Of a DNA stretch of 64,000 nucleotides, positions 9,133 through 17,011 are shown piece after piece. Position 1 is the first letter of the stretch. Each line of letters starts with the position of its first letter. The stretch is from an uncultured Muribaculaceae bacterium (GTDB lineage: Bacteria > Bacteroidota > Bacteroidia > Bacteroidales > Muribaculaceae). The notes below the pieces were generated by a model. The model saw only the letters and a list, made by a program, of their open reading frames with translations, made no database searches and had not been told where the DNA came from. Both the position numbers and the translations under genes were made by a program. The DNA is taken from contig CAJUPZ010000015.1 of assembly GCA_910588065.1 (NCBI GenBank), positions 5,797 to 69,796 of the forward strand, read 5' to 3'.

Positions 9133-10155
9133 ATGGAACTAATTGAGAAGATGACCGCTCGCGCCAAGGCGCACCCGCAGCGCATCGTGCTCCCCGAAGG
9201 GACTGAACCGCGCACCCTCTCCGCTGCCGACCGTATCATTGCCGAAGGACTTGCCGAGATAGTGCTTATCGGCGATCCCGACGACATTCACGCTCTTGCA
9301 AAAGAGCTCAAGCTCGAGAACATCAGCAAAGCCACCATCGTCAACCCCGCTGACGAAGCGGTGATTGACCGCTACGCTCCCCTGTTCTTCGAGCTCCGCA
9401 AAAAGAAAGGCATATCTATGGAGGAGGCCCGCCTCACTACTGCAAACGCCCTGTATCTCGGCTGCCTTATGGTGAAGGCCGGTGATGCCGACGGCCAGGT
9501 TGCCGGCGCAATGAACACCACCGGCAATGTGCTCCGCGCCGCTTTCCAGGTTATAAAGACTCAGCCCGGCATCGATGTTGTGTCCGGTGCGTTCCTCATG
9601 CTGCTGCCCGAAGGCCTGAACTTCGGCACCGACGGCATACTTATTTTCGCCGACTGCGCCGTTGTGCCCGACCCCACCGCCCCCGAGCTCGCCCAGATTG
9701 CTGTCAGCGCCGCCCAGACCGCCCGCGACATAGCCGGAATCGAGCCCCGCGTGGCAATCCTCTCCTTCTCTACAAAAGGCAGCGCCAAGCACGACCGTGT
9801 GAGCAAGGTCATCGAAGCCACCGAAATTGCCAAGAGCATGGCTCCTGACCTCATCATTGACGGTGAGCTCCAGGCCGATGCAGCCATTGTGCCCGGTGTG
9901 GCTCACACAAAAGCCCCCAACAGCCCGCTCAACGGCAGAGCGAACGTACTCGTTTTCCCATCGCTCGAAGTCGGCAACATCGCCTACAAACTCGTGCAGC
10001 GCCTTGGCGGCGTGCAGGCTGTAGGCCCGGTGCTCCAGGGATTGGCAGCTCCGGTCAACGACCTGTCCCGCGGTTGCTTCCCCGAAGATATCTACAAAAC
10101 CATCATCATGACAGCCAACCAGGCTATCGGTCTCAAAGAACAGTCCAACAAATAA
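9133..10155 (+). CDS. pta: Phosphate acetyltransferase
   Basis: A 340-residue cytoplasmic enzyme that converts acetyl-CoA plus phosphate into acetyl phosphate and CoA. It is the short single-domain form, close to the usual ~330 residues, without the N-terminal DRTGG region of the long enterobacterial type. Recognisable stretches are IVLPEGTEPRTLSAADRI at the N-terminus and the conserved Gly/Pro-rich C-terminal segment LGGVQAVGPVLQGLAAPVNDLSRG, which belongs to the active-site cleft. A TAACTTTG box lies 28 bases upstream. ackA begins 13 bases after the stop, giving the standard acetate-forming, ATP-yielding operon. This is the first gene with host-like GC-rich codon use after the prophage. Confidence 0.95.
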   Translation: MELIEKMTARAKAHPQRIVLPEGTEPRTLSAADRIIAEGLAEIVLIGDPDDIHALAKELKLENISKATIVNPADEAVIDRYAPLFFELRKKKGISMEEARLTTANALYLGCLMVKAGDADGQVAGAMNTTGNVLRAAFQVIKTQPGIDVVSGAFLMLLPEGLNFGTDGILIFADCAVVPDPTAPELAQIAVSAAQTARDIAGIEPRVAILSFSTKGSAKHDRVSKVIEATEIAKSMAPDLIIDGELQADAAIVPGVAHTKAPNSPLNGRANVLVFPSLEVGNIAYKLVQRLGGVQAVGPVLQGLAAPVNDLSRGCFPEDIYKTIIMTANQAIGLKEQSNK

Positions 10156-10168
10156 CCAGCTCATAATC

Positions 10169-11377
10169 ATGAAAATTCTTGTACTGAACTGCGGCAGCAG
10201 CTCCGTGAAATACAAACTCATTGACACCGACACCGACAAAACCCTCGCCGAAGGCGGTGTGGAAAAAATCGGCCTCGCCGACGGTTTCCTCAAATTCAAG
10301 CTCGCCGACGGCAGCAAGGAGATTACTCAGCTTGGCCTTACAGACCATAAAGGTGCCGTGCAGGCTATCCTCAACAACCTCACCGACCCCACAGTGGGTT
10401 GTATCAAGAGCTATGCCGAGATCGATGCCGTAGGCCACAGAGTGGTGCACGGCGCCGAGAAGTTCAACAAAAGCGTGCTCATTACCGACGAGGTCATTCA
10501 GCAGGTGAAAGACTGCTACAACCTCGCGCCGCTCCACAACCCCGCCAACATCACCGGCATCGAGGCCATCACAGCCCTCATGCCCGATGTGCCTCAGGTG
10601 GGTGTGTTCGACACCGCATTCCACCAGACCATGCCGGCCAAATCATATATGTACGCGCTCCCCTACCGCTTCTACAAGGAGGATGGTGTGCGCCGCTACG
10701 GATTCCACGGCACCAGCCACCGCTATGTCAGCGCCCGCGCATGCGAATTTCTCGGTCTTGACATCACAAAGCAAAAGGTCATCACCTGCCATATCGGCAA
10801 CGGCGGCTCCATAACAGCCGTGCTCTACGGCAAGAGCGTTGACACCTCGATGGGTCTCACTCCCACCGAGGGACTGATGATGGGCACCCGTGTTGGCGAT
10901 GTTGACCCCGGCGCGCTCACATACCTTATGAAGCGCCACAACATGAGCGTTGACGACCTCCAGAAAATCATCAACAAAGAGAGCGGCATGGCCGGAGTGA
11001 GCGAGATTTCAAGCGATATGCGCGAGATTGAAAACGCTGTTAACGAAGGCAATGAGCGCGCCAAGATGGCTCTTGACATGTACGAGCAGCGCATCATCAA
11101 ATATGTGGGTGCGTACGCTGCCGAGATGGGCGGAGTAGACGTGATTGTGTTTACCGGAGGTGTAGGTGAAAACCAGACCGGCGTGCGTGAGAATGTATGC
11201 GCACCCCTCGCCTTCATGGGTGTGGAGATTGACAACGAGCTCAACGCCCGCACAAGAGGAACAGAAACAGAAATCTCAACACCTGCTTCAAAAGTAAAGG
11301 TTGTTGTAATACCCACCGACGAGGAGCTGATGATAGCCCGCGACACCCGCGAGATTGTCAGCGCCCTCAAAAAATAA
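10169..11377 (+). CDS. ackA: Acetate kinase
   Basis: A 402-residue cytoplasmic kinase that turns acetyl phosphate plus ADP into acetate plus ATP, the energy-conserving last step of acetate fermentation. It has the family's N-terminal phosphate-binding motif (LNCGSSSVKY, residues ~4-13), the GFHGTSHRYVS motif, HIGNGGS and the C-terminal VFTGGVGEN adenine-site motif. Length is normal. It starts 13 bases after pta and ends 8 bases before ddh, so the three genes probably share a transcript that stops at the hairpin at 12302-12344. Confidence 0.97.
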   Translation: MKILVLNCGSSSVKYKLIDTDTDKTLAEGGVEKIGLADGFLKFKLADGSKEITQLGLTDHKGAVQAILNNLTDPTVGCIKSYAEIDAVGHRVVHGAEKFNKSVLITDEVIQQVKDCYNLAPLHNPANITGIEAITALMPDVPQVGVFDTAFHQTMPAKSYMYALPYRFYKEDGVRRYGFHGTSHRYVSARACEFLGLDITKQKVITCHIGNGGSITAVLYGKSVDTSMGLTPTEGLMMGTRVGDVDPGALTYLMKRHNMSVDDLQKIINKESGMAGVSEISSDMREIENAVNEGNERAKMALDMYEQRIIKYVGAYAAEMGGVDVIVFTGGVGENQTGVRENVCAPLAFMGVEIDNELNARTRGTETEISTPASKVKVVVIPTDEELMIARDTREIVSALKK

Positions 11378-11385
11378 TTTGAAAT

Positions 11386-12282
11386 ATGACTAAAATCAGA
11401 GCAGCCGTAGTTGGCTACGGCAATATCGGCAAATTTGTTGTCGAAGCCCTGCAGGAAGCCCCCGACTTTGAAATCGCCGGCGTTGTGCGCCGAAACGCCA
11501 ATGATGTGCCCGACGAGCTGATGGGCTACACCGTTACAACAAATTTTGATGAGCTCGAGGATGTTGACGTGGCAATCCTGTGTACCCCTACACGCGAGGT
11601 GGAGAAACACGCGGTAGAGCTGCTGGCAAAAGGCATCAACACTGTTGACAGCTACGACATCCACAGCTCAATACGCCAGCTGCGCTCAAGCCTCGACAAA
11701 GTGGCCAAAGAGCATGGCACTGTGGCTATTATCTCCGCCGGTTGGGATCCGGGCAGCGACTCTGTTGTCCGCGCACTCCTTCAGGCAGCAGCCCCCAAAG
11801 GCATCACATACACCAACTTCGGCCCCGGCATGAGCATGGGCCACACAGTGTGTGTGAAAAGCAAACCGGGTGTTAAAAACGCCCTCAGCATGACAATACC
11901 CCTCGGCACCGGAATACACCGCCGCATGGTGTATGTTGAGCTTGAGGATGGTGCCCGGCTCGAAGATGTTGCCAAGGCTGTCAAAGAGGATCCCTACTTC
12001 GCGTCAGATGAAACCCATGTGATGGCTGTTGAGAGTGTTGACGAAGTAAAGGATATGGGCCACGGCGTGAACATGGTGCGCAAAGGCGTGAGCGGACGCA
12101 CCCAGAACCAGCGCTTTGAATTCAACATGAGCATCAACAACCCCGCGCTCACCGCACAGATTCTCGTTGGAGTGGCAAGAGCTTCCATGAACCAGACCCC
12201 GGGGGCCTACACCATGATTGAGATTCCGGTGATAGATCTGCTGCCCGGCGACCGCGAGGAGCTGATTGCACACCTTGTTTAA
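11386..12282 (+). CDS. ddh: meso-Diaminopimelate D-dehydrogenase
   Basis: A 298-residue NADPH-dependent enzyme. It reductively aminates tetrahydrodipicolinate to meso-diaminopimelate in one step, feeding lysine and peptidoglycan synthesis. The N-terminus has a Rossmann fold (VVGYGNIGKFVVEAL, residues ~8-22). The substrate-domain stretches SAGWDPGSDSVVRALLQAA and GPGMSMGHTV are family hallmarks. Length is typical. It follows ackA by 8 bases and is closed by a strong terminator, so it appears to be carried in the acetate operon. Bacteroidota often use this shortcut beside or in place of the longer DAP routes. Confidence 0.95.
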   Translation: MTKIRAAVVGYGNIGKFVVEALQEAPDFEIAGVVRRNANDVPDELMGYTVTTNFDELEDVDVAILCTPTREVEKHAVELLAKGINTVDSYDIHSSIRQLRSSLDKVAKEHGTVAIISAGWDPGSDSVVRALLQAAAPKGITYTNFGPGMSMGHTVCVKSKPGVKNALSMTIPLGTGIHRRMVYVELEDGARLEDVAKAVKEDPYFASDETHVMAVESVDEVKDMGHGVNMVRKGVSGRTQNQRFEFNMSINNPALTAQILVGVARASMNQTPGAYTMIEIPVIDLLPGDREELIAHLV

Positions 12283-12301
12283 TCACACCTTATAATAATA
12301 T

Positions 12302-12344
12302 AGAGTGTGCGGACGGCAATAACCGCTTCCGCACACTCTTTTTT
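12302..12344 (+). terminator. Strong terminator of the pta-ackA-ddh operon
   Basis: AGAGTGTGCGGA (12302-12313) pairs perfectly with TCCGCACACTCT (12328-12339), a 12-bp stem followed by a T run. Because the hairpin covers any start near 12307, it also argues that the downstream transporter begins at the GTG at 12355. Confidence 0.85.
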
Positions 12345-12354
12345 ACCACCAACC

Positions 12355-13722
12355 GTGACTTTTTCTGAAATTCTCACCAACATTGCCGACACTCTTTGCG
12401 GCTACCCGCTGTTTTTCACTCTGATTGGCGGCGGACTCATACTGTTCATATCCTCAGGCATGGTGTCGCTGTGGCGGTTGCCACACGCCATCGCCGCCCT
12501 GAAATCGGGCAAAAGCTCCGACTCGGGCAACATCAGTTCGGTGCAAGCTCTTGCATCTGTTGTCGCCGCCACTGTGGGCATGGGCAATATCGCTGGAGTG
12601 GCAATAGCCATTGCAATGGGGGGACCCGGAGCTGTTTTCTGGATGTGGGTCAGCGCGTTGGTGGGAATGTGCACTAAGTATCACGAGGGTGTGCTCGCCA
12701 TCAAATACCGTTCACGCACCGCCGACGGCAAATTCACCGGAGGCCCCATGCACATAATAACTCAGGGGCTCGGCAACAACTGGCGGTGGCTCGCCGTCAC
12801 ATTCGCCGTGGCAGGAATGTTCGGCACCCTCTGCATCATGAACGCGAACCAGCTGACAGAGGCGCTTGCAGGTACAGCCGCATCGGCCGGTCTCACTCTG
12901 CCCGATTTCTGGCTCAGACTGGCTATAGGCCTGGCAATCGCAGCGATAGTGAGCGCGGTGGTTGTCGGCGGTGTGAAACGCATAGCGCGGGTGGCGACCG
13001 TCATGGTGCCATTCATGGTAGGCGCCTATTTCCTTATGGTGCTGTTCATTATCATCACCCACATCGGCGAACTGCCCGCAGCGCTGGCATCCATATTCAC
13101 CCACGCTTTTGACCTGAGCGCCGGCTGGGGAGCCCTCGCCGGAGTTGCAATCATCGGTGCACGCAGAGCCGCCCTGGTGAATGACGCCGGAGTAGGCACA
13201 GCATCCCTGATGCACTCCACATCCGCAAACCGCACCCCGGTGCGCGAGGGGCTTGTTGCCATGCTCGGGCCCGCCATCGATTCAGGGTTCGTATGCACCC
13301 TCACCTCTCTGGCCATTCTGCTCGGCGCGGATTTCACCTCCGGAGAAACACAGGGACTGACCCTCGCGCTCAACGCGTTCTCCAACACCATACCCGCCGG
13401 CAACTATATGCTCACCGCCATTGTGACCTGCTTCGCACTCTCCTCCATGTTCACATACTCCTTCTACGGCACCACCTGCGCAACATACCTATTTGGCAAA
13501 AAACGCGCCCGGCTATACACCTACGCCTACATTCTCAGCCTTGTGGTTTTTGCCGTTGTGCCGCTTGGAGTGGCCGTAGGATTCTGCGACCTCTTCTACG
13601 CTCTCATGGCATTTCCCACAATGTTCACCCTGCTGATGCTCCGCAAGCAGGTGAGCGCGGAAACACGCAGCTATTTCAAGAAAGTGCCCGCGACACCTGT
13701 ATTCCAACAATCCACCAACTGA
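12355..13722 (+). CDS. Sodium:alanine/glycine symporter, AGCS family
   Basis: A 455-residue inner-membrane carrier with about eleven hydrophobic helices. The AGCS signature is visible: VAATVGMGNIAGVAIAIAMGGPGAVFWMW (split here as VAATVGMGNIAGVAIAI and GGPGAVFWMW) and KYRSRTADGKFTGGPMHI shortly after. Members import alanine or glycine with sodium. I chose the GTG at 12355 (product starts MTFSEILTNI) because the longer GTG at 12307 lies inside the ddh terminator. No promoter of the TAnnTTTG type was seen between terminator and start. The exact substrate cannot be told from sequence. Confidence 0.9.
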   Translation: MTFSEILTNIADTLCGYPLFFTLIGGGLILFISSGMVSLWRLPHAIAALKSGKSSDSGNISSVQALASVVAATVGMGNIAGVAIAIAMGGPGAVFWMWVSALVGMCTKYHEGVLAIKYRSRTADGKFTGGPMHIITQGLGNNWRWLAVTFAVAGMFGTLCIMNANQLTEALAGTAASAGLTLPDFWLRLAIGLAIAAIVSAVVVGGVKRIARVATVMVPFMVGAYFLMVLFIIITHIGELPAALASIFTHAFDLSAGWGALAGVAIIGARRAALVNDAGVGTASLMHSTSANRTPVREGLVAMLGPAIDSGFVCTLTSLAILLGADFTSGETQGLTLALNAFSNTIPAGNYMLTAIVTCFALSSMFTYSFYGTTCATYLFGKKRARLYTYAYILSLVVFAVVPLGVAVGFCDLFYALMAFPTMFTLLMLRKQVSAETRSYFKKVPATPVFQQSTN

Positions 13723-13728
13723 TTTTTT

Positions 13729-14274
13729 ATGTGCGATTACGGCGACGACGGATTCGATTCCTATAACGGTGATTCTGTCCACGATATGTGGGTGGACAGC
13801 TCTTACCTGAATGCCTCAGGCAGCTATTATTATGATTACGATGATGGATATGTTTATTATCCTCAGGAGCCGACTAATCATCAAAGCACTCTCGGCCCAT
13901 ACAGTCTGCCCAAACCACCTAAAACCAAACAGGAACAGTATGAACGCTGCTTAAGGCAAGTTAGGTATTACCACGAGCATATTGAATACCTAACTAAAGA
14001 GATTGATACCCTTAAAATAAAAATAGCAGATCCACGCACTGACTACAAGGAGTGTAATTACGCAAAAAGACGCTTGAAAGCATTGCCGGGAAGAATTGAA
14101 TCTTATACCCTTAGAATGAAGCGTGCCCAGGCATTTGCCGACAGACTATATGAGGCTCCTGCTTTTTCCACAATAAGCACAGGTGGCTCCTCCAGCAAGG
14201 CTACGGTTATCATAGCTACCGCTCTTTTCACATTAGCCCTTGTTTCCATGATTGTCTGCGTCATTTGCTTCTGA
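13729..14274 (+). CDS. Tail-anchored coiled-coil protein, unknown
   Basis: A 181-residue protein in three visible parts. The N-terminal ~55 residues are very acidic and Tyr/Gly-rich (YYYDYDDGYVYYPQ) and probably disordered. Residues ~65-140 form a Lys/Glu/Arg-rich helical or coiled-coil stretch. A single hydrophobic helix ends the protein (ATVIIATALFTLALVSMIVCVICF, split as ATVIIATALFTLAL and VSMIVCVICF), with almost nothing after it. That is the layout of a tail-anchored inner-membrane protein with a cytoplasmic body. Its ATG lies 6 bases after the transporter stop. The base composition is noticeably more AT-rich than its neighbours, which may indicate recent arrival. No family is recognised. 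Confidence 0.55.
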   Translation: MCDYGDDGFDSYNGDSVHDMWVDSSYLNASGSYYYDYDDGYVYYPQEPTNHQSTLGPYSLPKPPKTKQEQYERCLRQVRYYHEHIEYLTKEIDTLKIKIADPRTDYKECNYAKRRLKALPGRIESYTLRMKRAQAFADRLYEAPAFSTISTGGSSSKATVIIATALFTLALVSMIVCVICF

Positions 14275-14299
14275 CAAAATATCATAACCACCCTGATTT

Positions 14300-14332
14300 T
14301 TTGGGATAGCTCCATACAAATTTGTACTTTTG
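14300..14332 (+). promoter_or_regulatory. Promoter of the SufT-like gene (near-leaderless)
   Basis: TTTG at 14300-14303 and TACTTTTG at 14325-14332 are 21 bases apart. Only 7 bases separate the -7 box from the ATG at 14340, so the transcript would have almost no 5' leader. Confidence 0.65.
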
Positions 14333-14339
14333 TGATATT

Positions 14340-14663
14340 ATGATTACTCCTGAAGAAAAACTGCATCTTGAAGAGGAGGTTGTGAGAATGCTCCGCACCG
14401 TCTTCGACCCCGAGATTCCTGTGGATATCTACAGCCTCGGCCTTGTATATAAAATTGACATCGACGATGAGGCTAATCTGAAAATAGACATGACGCTCAC
14501 CGCGCCAAACTGTCCCGCGGCCGACTTCATTGTCGAGGACGCACGCATCAAGCTCGAAAGCATCGAGGGGATAAAATCGGTTGACATCCGCATTGTTTTC
14601 GAGCCTGAATGGACCCGCGACATGATGAGCGAGGAGGCCAAACTCGACCTCGGTTTTCTTTAG
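14340..14663 (+). CDS. DUF59/MIP18 family Fe-S assembly factor (SufT-like)
   Basis: A 107-residue small cytoplasmic protein of the MIP18/DUF59 family, whose members (SufT, PaaD) help mature or insert Fe-S clusters. Family motifs are visible: a V(F)DPEIPVDIYSLGLVY segment near the N-terminus, then DMTLTAPNCPAAD with the conserved Cys in TAPNCP, and a C-terminal FEPEWTRDMMSEEAK. I chose the ATG at 14340; an upstream in-frame TTG overlaps the -7 box. The LpxH-like gene starts 9 bases after the stop. A sufE gene occurs at 35.4 kb, so the window holds two Fe-S factors in separate units. Confidence 0.85.
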   Translation: MITPEEKLHLEEEVVRMLRTVFDPEIPVDIYSLGLVYKIDIDDEANLKIDMTLTAPNCPAADFIVEDARIKLESIEGIKSVDIRIVFEPEWTRDMMSEEAKLDLGFL

Positions 14664-14672
14664 TCAATAGCC

Positions 14673-15434
14673 ATGCGCTCGCTCACTTACTTTATTTCCG
14701 ACATCCATCTCGGCGCATCATACATCGCCGACCCCAAGGCTCATGAACGCGCCGTCACCTCATGGCTCAGGCGCATAGCTCCCACCGCAGCAAGGCTTTA
14801 CCTGCTCGGCGATGTGCTTGACTACTGGTTTGAGTATCGCGAGGTTGTGCCCCGCGGATATGTGCGCTTTTTCGGCGCGCTCGCCGAGCTTGCCGACTCG
14901 GGAGTGGAGATTGTGTGGCTCAAGGGCAACCACGATATATGGATTTTCGACTATCTGCCTTGCGAGCTCGGCATAAGGGTTGTGGACGGACTGCTTGACA
15001 CTGTCATCGACGGCAAGCGATTTGTGATGGAGCATGGCGACGGTGTTGGCGAAAGCCGCCCCTCATATCGGCGCATGAGAGCGGTTTTCAGAAACCGCAC
15101 CTGCCAGAAACTGTTCTCTGCCATCCACCCCAGATGGACAGTGCCGTTCGCTCACAAATGGTCATCCCACAGCCGCTCCACCGGAAGCAGCGCCGTGCAG
15201 CTTCCGCCGGACCATCGTCTGGTCAGCTTTGCAAATGAATTTCAGGCAGCCGATGGCCCGGTTGATTATTTTGTTTTCGGCCATCTCCACACTGTCGCTG
15301 ATATGCAGCTGCAGGCAGGCGGGCGTCTGATAATTCTCGGTGACGGATTCAAGGCCATGACCTGCGGATGCTTTGACGGCAATACATTTTCCTTACACAA
15401 AATGGACGATTTTCCTGCAATTAACAATCTTTAG
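14673..15434 (+). CDS. lpxH: UDP-2,3-diacylglucosamine diphosphatase-like metallophosphoesterase
   Basis: A 253-residue calcineurin-like phosphoesterase. The metal-binding motifs appear in order: FISDIHLG (residues ~7-14), LLGDVLDYWFEY, LKGNHDIW, MEHGD and VFGHLHT. The DYWFEY extension of the second motif is typical of the LpxH branch, which cleaves UDP-2,3-diacylglucosamine to lipid X in lipid A synthesis at the inner face of the inner membrane. Length is close to LpxH (~240). It is co-transcribed with the DUF59 gene 9 bases upstream. Bacteroidota often hold several paralogues of this family, so the specific substrate is likely but not certain. Confidence 0.85.
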   Translation: MRSLTYFISDIHLGASYIADPKAHERAVTSWLRRIAPTAARLYLLGDVLDYWFEYREVVPRGYVRFFGALAELADSGVEIVWLKGNHDIWIFDYLPCELGIRVVDGLLDTVIDGKRFVMEHGDGVGESRPSYRRMRAVFRNRTCQKLFSAIHPRWTVPFAHKWSSHSRSTGSSAVQLPPDHRLVSFANEFQAADGPVDYFVFGHLHTVADMQLQAGGRLIILGDGFKAMTCGCFDGNTFSLHKMDDFPAINNL

Positions 15435-15579
15435 TTAAATGCACACAACTGCATGTATTGTGCTATTATCTGTATATCAAAGCATTACATATAGCCGTCG
15501 CTAAAGGTTGCGATTAAACACTGCTGCACAACATATAAATTTATACCAGCGGTTCAAGTTTTAAGGGCTACCTTTGTAT

Positions 15580-15668
15580 CGCAAACCTAAAAACAATCTT
15601 TTTTACCTTAAGAAACTATACCTTACGAAACTCATAGAAAGGAGCTATTGTTTAGCTCCTTTTTATTT
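15580..15668 (+). ncRNA. Candidate short RNA
   Basis: A TACCTTTG -7 box at 15569-15576 would start transcription around 15580, and a strong terminator ends it near 15668, giving an RNA of about 90 nt. No convincing coding frame with a start codon lies between them. The body is A/U-rich and ends in the terminator hairpin, as small regulatory RNAs often do. No clear TTTG -33 element is seen at the right distance. The match to a known RNA family could not be tested. Confidence 0.35.
15638..15667 (+). terminator. Terminator of the short transcript
   Basis: AAAGGAGCTA (15638-15647) pairs perfectly with TAGCTCCTTT (15653-15662) around a 5-base loop and runs into a T-rich tail. Confidence 0.75.
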
Positions 15669-15715
15669 TATGTACGCCAAAATCCCCCTTGTGACCGTTT
15701 GGATTCATTTAACAA

Positions 15716-15755
15716 GTATGGGCATCACTATTGCCCATACACTGCACTACCTTTG
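15716..15755 (+). promoter_or_regulatory. Operator-like perfect inverted repeat and -7 box of the 15781 gene
   Basis: GTATGGGCA (15716-15724) and TGCCCATAC (15732-15740) form a perfect 9-bp dyad with a 7-base spacer. The TACCTTTG -7 box follows at 15748-15755. The dyad occupies the place where the -33 element should be, so a bound dimeric regulator would block or replace sigma contact. There is no T run after it, so it is not a terminator. Confidence 0.5.
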
Positions 15756-15780
15756 CATTGTAATTAAAAGCAAAACGATT

Positions 15781-16026
15781 ATGGCTACTATTCTCTCAAC
15801 CGATGTTATTTTTGCCACAGTGACACGCCGTGGCCGCACAATCGCTTCGCTCTCTCTGAGCGGGGTCACATCCCTTGCGCAGATTATAAATCATATTCGA
15901 TCTCTTGTGTCAGATACTATGGGCATACTCACACTTTCCCTACGCAACAGCACCCAGGGTTGGCGGCAGGAACGCAACATTATACTGAAGCCGCACTGCC
16001 GTGCAACCCAGCTGTCGCTCTTTTAA
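15781..16026 (+). CDS. Small conserved-looking protein, unknown
   Basis: An 81-residue protein starting at the ATG 25 bases after a TACCTTTG box; longer in-frame extensions have no good start. It reads as a small alpha/beta fold: a strand (VIFATVTRRGRTIASLSLSG), a helix (SLAQIINHIRSLVSD), a strand (GILTLSLRN) and a motif STQGW, then a basic tail. There is no signal peptide or membrane segment. I do not recognise a named family. It is a lone gene under a palindromic operator-like site and faces the convergent NlpC/P60 gene (8-base gap). Confidence 0.55.
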   Translation: MATILSTDVIFATVTRRGRTIASLSLSGVTSLAQIINHIRSLVSDTMGILTLSLRNSTQGWRQERNIILKPHCRATQLSLF

Positions 16027-16034
16027 AATGGGGA

Positions 16035-16634
16035 TTATTCCTCGCCGAGAATGCGGCGAACAGAAATGAAACGGCGCGCATAGTAGGCATCATCCGGATA
16101 GGTGTCAATGCGCACTCCGCGCGATGTGGAGGCGTGGATAAACTTCACCTTGCCGGTTTCGGGATTGGATTCAACCACAATTCCCACATGGCCTATTCGC
16201 TTGCCCGCTCTGCGACCGGAGAAAAATATCAGGTCGCCCGGCTGAGCCTCGTCAAGTGTGATATGCTCGCCCTGAGTGCCCTGCGAACGAGAATCGCGCT
16301 TGAGCGTAACGCCAAACTCACGGTATACGTAGCTTGTGAAGCCGGAGCAGTCAAACGCCTTGGGGCCGCTCGCACCGATACGGTAACGGGTGCCGATAAA
16401 CTTTTTCGAATACTCTATCATGTCACCGCGCAGCGCCTCAAAGTCATCAAAATCATCGATTTTTTCGCCAAGCAGCTCCTCCAGAGTCGGCATAATGAAG
16501 TCACCGGGACGGATATCTGCGAGTTCCTCGCTCACCTTGATATCCTCCTTGTCAACAGACACGGCAGAGAGCGGCGCCGGTAGCAGCGCAGCCATAGATA
16601 TCGCAAGTGGGATGAATATTTTTGCCGGTGACAT
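16035..16634 (-). CDS. NlpC/P60 family peptidoglycan hydrolase, secreted
   Basis: A 199-residue exported cysteine peptidase. I chose the ATG at 16634 (MSPAKIFIPLAISMAALLPA start), which gives a clean signal peptide; a GTG 18 bases upstream is less likely. The C-terminal ~130 residues are an NlpC/P60 domain with the catalytic Cys in AFDCSGFTSYVYREFG, the His in RIGHVGIVVE and the third polar residue in KFIHASTS. Such enzymes cut peptide stems (typically gamma-D-Glu-diaminopimelate bonds) in the periplasm. A TAATTTTG box lies ~20 bases before the ATG. The N-terminal ~60 residues after the signal are acidic and of unknown role. Confidence 0.9.
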   Translation of the reverse strand: MSPAKIFIPLAISMAALLPAPLSAVSVDKEDIKVSEELADIRPGDFIMPTLEELLGEKIDDFDDFEALRGDMIEYSKKFIGTRYRIGASGPKAFDCSGFTSYVYREFGVTLKRDSRSQGTQGEHITLDEAQPGDLIFFSGRRAGKRIGHVGIVVESNPETGKVKFIHASTSRGVRIDTYPDDAYYARRFISVRRILGEE

Positions 16635-17011
16635 ATAATTACTAATTCGCACTGCAAAATTAACAATTCCACTCCATATATATAACAGGCTGTCATCTGC
16701 ATATTTAGTAATAAAGTATTATGTTATGTAATAAATTGTTAAGACAACCGGCCACTTTTATCCCTAATTAATTCACCCCTTTGTATATCAACAGATTAGG
16801 CGGCTTATCGCTTGGATTTAGCCGCCCAATAGTTAATAGATATAAATATTTGTATAATTTCAGTCGTGAACTTTAACAATCCGCTATACTTTGAAAGCAG
16901 CTTTACATATTTCGTTATATTTCAGCTACTTATACAGCATCATTGCACACTCGTCAAAACAATGTGCGTACTTGTTTAACACTCATTAAGTCACACATCT
17001 GTAACAACCGT
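16635..17011. other. Gene-free AT-rich spacer
   Basis: No gene is seen in these 377 bases. Apart from the NlpC/P60 promoter at the left edge, the only structure is a dyad, GGCGGCT (16799-16805) with AGCCGCC (16820-16826), 14 bases apart. It lacks a T tail on either strand and may be a weak terminator of the upstream minus-strand gene or a binding site. Confidence 0.45.

Larger units (their letters stand above)
15435..15780. other. Intergenic region with a short transcription unit and an operator-like palindrome
   Basis: Between lpxH and the 81-residue gene lie, in order, ~130 bases without recognisable features, a TACCTTTG box (15569-15576), a hairpin terminator (15638-15667), a perfect 9-bp inverted repeat (15716-15740) and a second TACCTTTG box (15748-15755). 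Confidence 0.6.

Noticed and set aside
9139..10317. Long minus-strand open frame (392 codons) opposite pta
   Set aside because: It lies entirely antisense to pta and the start of ackA, is rich in His/Val/Gly as expected from mirrored GC-rich codons, and has no promoter or family.
12307..12354. Longer N-terminus for the AGCS transporter from GTG 12307
   Set aside because: The extension lies inside the ddh terminator hairpin and lacks similarity to the family's N-terminus.
16799..16826. Terminator of dxs
   Set aside because: The dyad has a 14-base loop and no T run on the minus strand, so it was left as an unexplained dyad.
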